Position numbers and translations under genes: made by a program. Positions 59,209 to 64,000 of a DNA stretch of 64,000 nt are shown piece by piece (the first letter of the stretch is position 1; each line of letters opens with the position of its first letter). Below the pieces are notes generated by a model. It had not been told where the DNA came from. It saw only the letters and a program-made list of their open reading frames with translations, and searched no databases. This DNA is from Bacteroidota bacterium (GTDB taxonomy: Bacteria > Bacteroidota > Bacteroidia > Chitinophagales > Chitinophagaceae). The stretch spans positions 57,227 to 121,226 of the forward strand of contig JAPLEH010000008.1 of the NCBI GenBank assembly GCA_026391455.1, read 5' to 3'.

Positions 59209-60552
59209 TCACTTCAGTTGTATCGCGATTGAAGCACTGTCTTTGCCTGCAGTACCTTCACCCATACCACTCAAACTGACCGTTGTTGCCGGAGCTGGCG
59301 GGCTGGCCAGAACAGGGCTTACTTCTCCACTCCAGGCAACTTCTACTTTGAAAAGTTTTTCAGGCTCCACCACAGCAATAAACGTTGTTTTCGAATTTGC
59401 AGGATCTGGCTTCGCGTGTGAAATATTTCCAGCATTATCTATTACGTTGATTATACTCGCTCTCAATCCTTGTTCAGAAGCAAGTATTGACGGCCCCAAA
59501 GCATTTGCTGGATCAATTGTTAATGTTATACTTAAGTTGACCAGCTTTTTTTGTCCGATATTTTCCCGGGATTTAAGTACAAGATAAGTCGCACTGCTGA
59601 TGCCGGTAAGTGCAAGTAATGTCTGGTCCAGATCAGGCAACCCTTTTTCTGACCCTTTCACAGGATTAGAGAATTTATAGAAGTAAACAAAGATGGCAAT
59701 GATCGTCCATACTACATTCTGAAACCGGTGTATAGAAATACCATTTTTATCACTAAGGATATCTTTAAAAAAATTTCCCTTCCTGTACACATCCTGGTGG
59801 CGGGGAATATTTTGCTCAATTTCAGATGTATCAAGAATAGCACCTGCGGCAAAAGTGCCTCCGGAAATCCCCATAAGCAGCAATGCAGTGTTATTGATCG
59901 AAATTAATGGCAAATCGTCCCAAAGCACCGCATACGTATATACACAGCCAATGATCGTAATCCATATGGCCAGTTGCGTACGGGAGAGTGAATAAGGAGG
60001 CAAAACAGTAAGATTTCTGTCACCGCTGTTAACTCCACAATCAATCATATTTCGCTGATGGGCGGTTTCAATATCCAGCGGTACAGGATTGCCGGTTATA
60101 TCACGCAAAATATTAGTATAAAAAGCCAGCCATAAGAATAATACTACAATGAATAAAATAATTAATACTGCCATAAGCTGATTACCTGCTTTGGCTGAAA
60201 ATTTATTCGCCTGTGACCTGTAGAGTTTTGTAAAACTTTCTGCGAACTCATTTGCCCGTTTTTCTTCCAACTTTTTCCCTTTACTCCATTCTGTTTTAAA
60301 AGCGGTGAATTCTTTTTGAATATCGGCATTGGTGTTATCTCCTGACATCACTTTCTCCACCGATTTTACCTCTGCCTCTCTGCTGATGAATTCATTCGTA
60401 ATTGATTTTTGCACCAGCCCGGTCACAAGCACTTTCGTTTCACATATCGGGGCTTTTGTATTGTTATTCCACCAGTACGTAATTGCTACGATAACAAAGA
60501 GCAGGGAAACAGCCAGTAACCATCCAATTCCCTTTTTAGAAGTTGTGAGCAT
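59209..60552 (-). CDS. Membrane protein with an internally duplicated 'LLxLxGISxxT' domain
   Basis: 447 residues. One N-terminal helix (~10-27), a charged coiled stretch, a helix at ~127-147 and then two similar halves: LSRTQLAIWITIIGCVYTY … TALLLMGISGGTFAAGAI and IHRFQNVVWTIIAIFVYFY … QTLLALTGISSATYLVLK, which I read as a tandem duplication of a two-helix unit. A soluble beta-like C-terminal domain (~340-447) follows. I believe this duplicated membrane unit occurs in other bacterial proteins of unknown function but cannot name the family. It lies near the SLATT-trypsin cluster, same strand. Confidence 0.65.
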   Translation of the reverse strand: MLTTSKKGIGWLLAVSLLFVIVAITYWWNNNTKAPICETKVLVTGLVQKSITNEFISREAEVKSVEKVMSGDNTNADIQKEFTAFKTEWSKGKKLEEKRANEFAESFTKLYRSQANKFSAKAGNQLMAVLIILFIVVLFLWLAFYTNILRDITGNPVPLDIETAHQRNMIDCGVNSGDRNLTVLPPYSLSRTQLAIWITIIGCVYTYAVLWDDLPLISINNTALLLMGISGGTFAAGAILDTSEIEQNIPRHQDVYRKGNFFKDILSDKNGISIHRFQNVVWTIIAIFVYFYKFSNPVKGSEKGLPDLDQTLLALTGISSATYLVLKSRENIGQKKLVNLSITLTIDPANALGPSILASEQGLRASIINVIDNAGNISHAKPDPANSKTTFIAVVEPEKLFKVEVAWSGEVSPVLASPPAPATTVSLSGMGEGTAGKDSASIAIQLK

Positions 60553-61140
60553 CTGATTAAAGTTTTAAAGTGTTAGCTAATACTTGATACGTGTCAATAT
60601 GAAAAACAGATAGTACCGGAACACAAACTCATTCCGGATGTGTATATAAAAATTTCGTTGCTTATGTCTGTGGGTACGGCGTTATATGCATTCAACAGAT
60701 TGTACTGGTGGTGATTTATATGTAGCATAAAGTAAAAGTGCGAATCTGATCTTTCTTTAAACTAAAGTAGCAGCAATTGTTGAAGCTTAGGTAAGGTGTT
60801 TTCACGGTAATTGTAATATCGGTAATCAACGATCTGCATGCATAGGTATGGAACCCCTTTTTGAATGAAGGAGTATGTTGAAAAAACGAAACTAACTACT
60901 TCTAAACATCGGTTTACTCTGTTGTGCACTTTTTGCAGTCGAGCGGTTGTGAATTCTTTACGGTGGTTTCGACTACGCTCAACCACCATCGACTACGCTC
61001 AACCACCATCAACTACGCTCAACCACCATCGACTACGCTCAACCACCGTCGACTTCCCGCTGCCTGAGCGAAGCCGAAGGCAGCCGAAGGCAGCCGAAGG
61101 CAGTCGAAGGCAGCCACATACTCTTCCCCATTCACCCAAA
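60553..61140. repeat. Gene-free interval ending in modular hairpin repeats
   Basis: 588 bases. 60958-61050 holds four to five units of CGACTACGCTCAACCACC with the GGTGG arm at the left, and 61055-61115 several GCCGAAGGCA units; both share the TTCGRCTNCGCTCA-type core seen at 58.4 kb. 60553-60955 has no supportable gene. Confidence 0.75.
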
Positions 61141-61141
61141 T

Positions 61142-61170
61142 AAAAAAGTCATCCATTGCTGGATGACTTT
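61142..61170 (-). terminator. Terminator after tRNA-Cys-like copy A
   Basis: Minus strand AAAGTCATCCA-GCAA-TGGATGACTTTTTT, an 11-bp stem. Confidence 0.85.
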
Positions 61171-61173
61171 CCG

Positions 61174-61293
61174 AGGTCCCGAGCGGACGTGTGCGCCGTG
61201 GCGTATTCGAACCGCTGTACGATCCGCCGCGGCGGAAGAGCTCTGCCTATCCGACTCCGTCGGACACGTCCTTTCGCGGCGGACTACAGGACC
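61174..61293 (-). pseudogene. tRNA-Cys-like copy A with palindromes in D, anticodon and T regions
   Basis: Ends match tRNA-Cys (GGTCCTG … CGGGACCT). Three segments differ: the D-arm bases GCCGAGTGGC are replaced by 34 nt including TCCGACGGAGTCGGA; the anticodon/3' stem bases GCAAAAGC are replaced by TCCGCCGCGGCGGA; 18 nt (ACGCCACGGCGCACACGT) are inserted at the 3' side of the T-loop TTCGAAT. Everything between these is intact (TAGGCAGAGCTCT, TCGTACAGCGGTTCGAAT, CCGCT). 120 nt total versus 71 for the real tRNA. Confidence 0.85.
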
Positions 61294-61332
61294 ATCTTTG
61301 CTGTCTCTGTCAATCCATTCTTACCCCCAAAT

Positions 61333-61362
61333 AAAAAAAGTCATCCATTGCTGGATGACTTT
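61333..61362 (-). terminator. Terminator after tRNA-Cys-like copy B
   Basis: Same 11-bp hairpin and T-run as after copy A. Confidence 0.85.
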
Positions 61363-61365
61363 CCG

Positions 61366-61514
61366 AGGTCCCGAGCGGACGTGTGCGCCGTGGCGTATTC
61401 GAACCGCTGTACGATCCGCCGCGGCGGAAGAGAAAGGACGTGTGCGCCAGTGGTGCAAGAGCTCTGCCTATCCGACTCCGTCGGACACGTCCTTTCGCGG
61501 CGGACTCCAGGACC
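61366..61514 (-). pseudogene. tRNA-Cys-like copy B, extended
   Basis: As copy A (same D, anticodon and T-region elements) but with ~29 further bases between the anticodon-stem 5' strand and the TCCGCCGCGGCGGA palindrome, containing GGCGCACACGTCC, a further copy of the T-region element. 149 nt. The copies share a ~190-bp unit including terminator and CTTACCCCCAAATAA spacer. Confidence 0.85.
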
Positions 61515-61520
61515 AATTTT

Positions 61521-61577
61521 GCGATCTCTGCCTATCCGCCTCCGTCGGACACGTCCTTTCGCGGCCGACTACAGGAC
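61521..61577 (-). pseudogene. 5'-half tRNA-Cys fragment D
   Basis: Acceptor/D-arm part with the D region replaced by the same kind of 34-nt palindromic block (TCCGACGGAGGCGGA variant), joined to TAGGCAGAGATC; the rest of the tRNA is missing. Confidence 0.7.
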
Positions 61578-61617
61578 TTTCTTTGCTGTCTCTGTCAATC
61601 CATACTTACCCCCAAAT

Positions 61618-61646
61618 AAAAAAGTCACCCATTGCTGGATGACTTT
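61618..61646 (-). terminator. Terminator of intact tRNA-Cys
   Basis: Minus strand AAAGTCATCCAGCAATGGGTGACTTTTTT just after the tRNA 3' end. Confidence 0.85.
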
Positions 61647-61649
61647 CCG

Positions 61650-61720
61650 AGGTCCCGAGCGGATTCGAACCGCTGTACGAGCTTTTGCAGAGCTCTGCCT
61701 AGCCACTCGGCCACAGGACC
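61650..61720 (-). tRNA. tRNA-Cys(GCA)
   Basis: 71 nt. Acceptor GGTCCTG/CGGGACC (one T-G), D-arm GCC…GGC, anticodon stem GAGCT/AGCTC with loop CTGCAAA (anticodon GCA), T stem AGCGG/CCGCT with loop TTCGAAT, discriminator T (U73, the expected tRNA-Cys identity base). CCA not encoded. It is the only intact copy among at least five partial or modified ones. Confidence 0.96.
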
Positions 61721-61730
61721 TTTTTGCTTG

Positions 61731-61819
61731 ATCTCTGTCTATCCGCCGTGGCGGACTACAGGAGCATTTATGCAGTCTCTGCCTATCCGCCGCGGCGGAC
61801 TACAGGACCCTACAGGACC
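61731..61819 (-). pseudogene. 5'-half tRNA-Cys fragments E and F
   Basis: Two tandem ~43-bp fragments: TCCTGTAG + TCCGCCACGGCGGA + TAGACAGAGAT (E) and GGTCCTGTAG + TCCGCCGCGGCGGA + TAGGCAGAGACT (F), plus an extra GGTCCTGTAG (61810-61819). Each is the acceptor and D-arm with a 14-bp palindrome in place of the D-loop. They lie between the promoter and the intact tRNA. Confidence 0.75.
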
Positions 61820-61894
61820 ATTTATATTTTCGATTTCAGATTTTAGAATTTAGATTTGTTAGCCAAACCCGCTTCTTAATCGCTGAAAGGGAGG

Positions 61895-61902
61895 CAAATA
61901 TA
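61895..61902 (-). promoter_or_regulatory. Probable -7 box for the tRNA-Cys array
   Basis: Minus-strand TATATTTG (then CC), exact TAnnTTTG and the same 10-mer as before the tRNA-Arg array. It is ~75 bases before fragment F and divergent from the phosphorylase gene. Confidence 0.55.
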
Positions 61903-61939
61903 GGATTTTTCTGCATTTTTCACACGCAAATCAACTTTT

Positions 61940-62821
61940 ATGAGCCGTATAGCTGAGTCCGAACTGATCATCAATCCCCGTGGCGCCGTCTATCACCTCG
62001 ACCTCCGCCCCGAGGAGGTCGCCCCCACCGTCATTACCGTGGGCGACCCAGACCGCGTAAAGGAAGTCAGCAAGTATTTTGATACCATCGAAGTACAACG
62101 CCAGCACCGGGAATTTGTATCGCATACCGGCACCGTCAACAAAAAACGCATCACCGTACTCTCCTCCGGCATCGGCCCCGATAATATCGATATCGTACTC
62201 AACGAACTCGATGCGCTTGTCAATATCGACTTCGAAACCCGCGAAATAAAAAAAGAACTCCGTTCCCTCAATATCATCCGCATCGGCACTTCCGGTTCGC
62301 TGCAGGCGGATATTCCGGTAGATAGTTTCGTGGCCTCCACCCATGGCCTGGGGGTAGACAACCTGCTCAACTTCTACCGGCACGAACACAACGAACAGGA
62401 AAAAGAACTGCTCCAATCCTTCATCACCCATACCCAAATACACGGACAGATCGGACAGCCCTATATCACCAGCGGCGCCGCTTCACTCATCAAACATTTC
62501 GTCACCAATTTTCACCAGGGCATCACCGTTACTTGCCCCGGATTCTATGGCCCGCAGGGAAGGGTTTTGCGCCTCGGCGTTCGCAACCCCGACCTCATCA
62601 ACCGGCTCACCGATTTCCGCTTTGGTCAGCATCGTATCACCAATTTTGAAATGGAAACCTCTGCCATTTATGGTCTTGGTAAACTCCTCGGCCATCATTG
62701 CCTCGCCGTAAATGCGATTGTAGCTAACCGGGTTCGCAAAGAATTTTCAAAAGACGGAAAGGCTGCCGTTGAGAACCTGATTCAGACCTTTATTCGGATA
62801 TTCGCAGAATCAATTAGCTAA
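61940..62821 (+). CDS. Nucleoside phosphorylase (uridine-phosphorylase-like)
   Basis: 293 residues of the PNP/UDP superfamily: phosphate site ITVGDPDRVKEVSKYFD, LSSGIGPDNIDIVLNEL, IIRIGTSGSLQ, and NFEMETSAIYGLGKLL for the ribose/base site. Longer than E. coli Udp (253 aa), as in Bacteroidota members. It splits a pyrimidine or purine nucleoside to base and ribose-1-phosphate; the base cannot be fixed from sequence alone. The 3' end runs into GCTAAT repeats and its last residues (SIS) are coded at that junction. Confidence 0.9.
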   Translation: MSRIAESELIINPRGAVYHLDLRPEEVAPTVITVGDPDRVKEVSKYFDTIEVQRQHREFVSHTGTVNKKRITVLSSGIGPDNIDIVLNELDALVNIDFETREIKKELRSLNIIRIGTSGSLQADIPVDSFVASTHGLGVDNLLNFYRHEHNEQEKELLQSFITHTQIHGQIGQPYITSGAASLIKHFVTNFHQGITVTCPGFYGPQGRVLRLGVRNPDLINRLTDFRFGQHRITNFEMETSAIYGLGKLLGHHCLAVNAIVANRVRKEFSKDGKAAVENLIQTFIRIFAESIS

Positions 62822-63070
62822 TTAGCTAATGTGCTGATGTGATAATGAAACAGCCAGATGCGAGCTGCAAGCTTTTAGCTTCAAGCTGCAAGCTGTTTAC
62901 CCCTTTGGGGCGAGCATCAAACAGCCGGCTACAAGCTACTAGCTACAAGCTGTTTACCCCTGTGGGGCAAGTGAACAGCCAGCAACCAGCAACTGTATTC
63001 AACCTATGGAACCTATTGAACCTATGAAACCTCTTGAACCTCTTAAACCTCTTAAACCTCGTTTACAAAA
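62811..63070. repeat. GCTAAT repeats and second composite repeat block
   Basis: 62812-62847: TTAGCTAAT units and GATGTGATAATG. 62848-62990: AGCTGCAAGC/CAGCCAG words with two TTTACCCC(T)GGGGC(A/G)AG inverted motifs. 62985-63062: ACTGTATTCAACC followed by ~9-base units (CTATTGAAC, CTCTTAAAC). Same order of parts as 22.53-22.86 kb. No gene. Confidence 0.78.
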
Positions 63071-63073
63071 CCA

Positions 63074-63862
63074 ATGAAATTATCGTTCCAGAAATACCAG
63101 GGCACCGGCAACGACTTCATCATCGCCGATAACCGCACCGGAGCTTACAATGGCCTTACCACTGCACAGATTCATAAACTCTGTGACCGGCGCTTCGGCA
63201 TCGGAGCCGACGGACTCATGCTGCTCAATGAAAAAAACGGATTCGACTTTGAAATGAAATATTATAATGCCGACGGACGCGAAGGAAGTATGTGTGGCAA
63301 TGGTGGCAGATGTATTGTAAAATTTGCCTGGCACCTGGGCATTCACCGCGAACTGTACCGCTTTCTCGCAGCTGATGGTGTGCATGAAGCCGAAATCGAT
63401 ATGGATGGCATCATATCCCTGAAAATGAAAGATGTAAAATCCATCAGGCGTTTTCACAACGACTATATCCTCGATACCGGCTCGCCCCATTACATCAAAA
63501 TCGTATCGAATGTGACCGACATGGATGTGTATAAAAAAGGCTACGAAATCCGCCACAGCAAAGAGTTTGAAGAAGAAGGTATCAATGTGAATTTTGTGGA
63601 ACAACTCCGCGAAGCTGATAAAATATTTGTCCGCACTTTCGAACGGGGTGTCGAAGATGAAACCTTTTCCTGCGGTACCGGCGTTACGGCTGCTGCTTTG
63701 GTATGTTACCACAATGAAAATGGCTTCAACGATGTGGAAGTAAAAACCATCGGTGGCAACCTCTCCGTAGAATTCGACCGCCTCGATGAAAATGTATATG
63801 AAAACATTTGGCTTTGCGGCCCGGCGGAGAGAGTGTTTGAGGGGAATGTGCTAATTAATTAG
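63074..63862 (+). CDS. dapF: Diaminopimelate epimerase
   Basis: 262 residues. Interconverts LL- and meso-diaminopimelate for lysine and peptidoglycan synthesis, without cofactor. The two catalytic cysteines are Cys74 (GSMCGNGGRCIVKFA) and Cys200 (DETFSCGTGVTAAAL); the N-terminal KYQGTGNDFIIADNR is standard. The start at 63074 follows the repeat block directly. Confidence 0.97.
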   Translation: MKLSFQKYQGTGNDFIIADNRTGAYNGLTTAQIHKLCDRRFGIGADGLMLLNEKNGFDFEMKYYNADGREGSMCGNGGRCIVKFAWHLGIHRELYRFLAADGVHEAEIDMDGIISLKMKDVKSIRRFHNDYILDTGSPHYIKIVSNVTDMDVYKKGYEIRHSKEFEEEGINVNFVEQLREADKIFVRTFERGVEDETFSCGTGVTAAALVCYHNENGFNDVEVKTIGGNLSVEFDRLDENVYENIWLCGPAERVFEGNVLIN

Positions 63863-64000
63863 CTAATTAGCTAATGTGCTGATCACTGTTGTCCGGGGAA
63901 AATCCATTAAAGGGTAAAAAAATGGGAGGCGAACCTCCCAAAAGAATGATAAGTTTGAGTTACCACACAAAAACTCTCATTCTATGCCCAAACATAGTTT
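63853..64000. other. Repeat tail of dapF and probable terminator
   Basis: TTAGCTAATTAGCTAATGTG at 63859-63880 followed by ATCACTGTTGTCCGGGG, as after ychF. A GGGAGG-CGAA-CCTCCC hairpin at 63925-63940 with AAAA after it may end transcription. The remainder to the window edge shows no gene. Confidence 0.6.

Noticed and set aside
61156..61731. 191-residue frame over the tRNA-Cys array
   Set aside because: It runs through tRNA-like copies, terminators and the intact tRNA on the opposite strand; clearly not a gene.

Overview
The window looks like a chromosomal segment of a Bacteroidota bacterium, most likely of the Chitinophagaceae type. The signs are a SusC/SusD pair, a type IX secretion (CHU_C-type) sorting domain, a Bacteroidota LptD/MlaD/OstA-like envelope cluster, a fused SpmA/SpmB protein, and promoters of the TTTG-N20-TAnnTTTG type. 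No rRNA, CRISPR array or prophage structural module is visible.

Layout. 0-6.4 kb: a truncated M57 metallopeptidase lipoprotein, a TIR-domain protein, a GH38-like secreted hydrolase, a DinB-like protein and small unknowns. 6.4-10.6 kb: histidine utilisation genes hutU and hutH with a purine nucleoside phosphorylase between them. 10.7-12.6 kb: two paralogous secreted proteins, then a tRNA-Arg(UCU) gene split in its anticodon by a group I intron that carries a PD-(D/E)XK homing endonuclease. 12.7-22.5 kb: a membrane protein, ung, plsC, then LptD divergent from two tandem amidases, an MCE/MlaD protein and an OstA/LptA-like protein (outer-membrane and LPS homeostasis). 23-30.3 kb: a beta-barrel protein, a DeoR-type regulator and a SusC-SusD-DUF4397 nutrient-uptake locus. 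30.3-40 kb: SpmAB, YchF, a very large beta-rich outer-membrane protein, a secreted PKD/CHU_C protein and a small barrel.

40.2-41 kb is an array of one intact tRNA-Arg(ACG) and several tRNA-like copies whose anticodon arm is replaced by a palindrome. 41-46.7 kb holds a caspase-TPR protein divergent from a CHASE2 membrane protein and a FecR-like/TPR protein. 46.9-47.7 kb is a tandem array of ~222-bp repeats. 47.7-50.3 kb: rlmH, a rhomboid protease and tilS. 50.7-56.3 kb is a five-gene minus-strand cluster: a lysozyme-like peptidoglycan-binding protein, an L,D-transpeptidase-like protein, a SLATT-trypsin fusion and two secreted unknowns. It is followed upstream by an HEXXH-containing unknown, a GIY-YIG protein and a membrane protein with an internally duplicated domain. 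61.1-61.8 kb is a second tRNA array: one intact tRNA-Cys and several copies with palindromes in the D, anticodon and T regions. The window ends with a nucleoside phosphorylase and dapF.

The strongest unusual signals are (1) palindromic elements sitting in the loop regions of duplicated tRNA genes at two loci, with the same palindrome type in the peripheral P9 region of the group I intron; (2) the intron plus endonuclease in tRNA-Arg(UCU); (3) the SLATT-trypsin/peptidoglycan cluster; (4) the caspase-TPR/CHASE2 pair. All functional statements are from reading the sequence; no database search or folding program was run.
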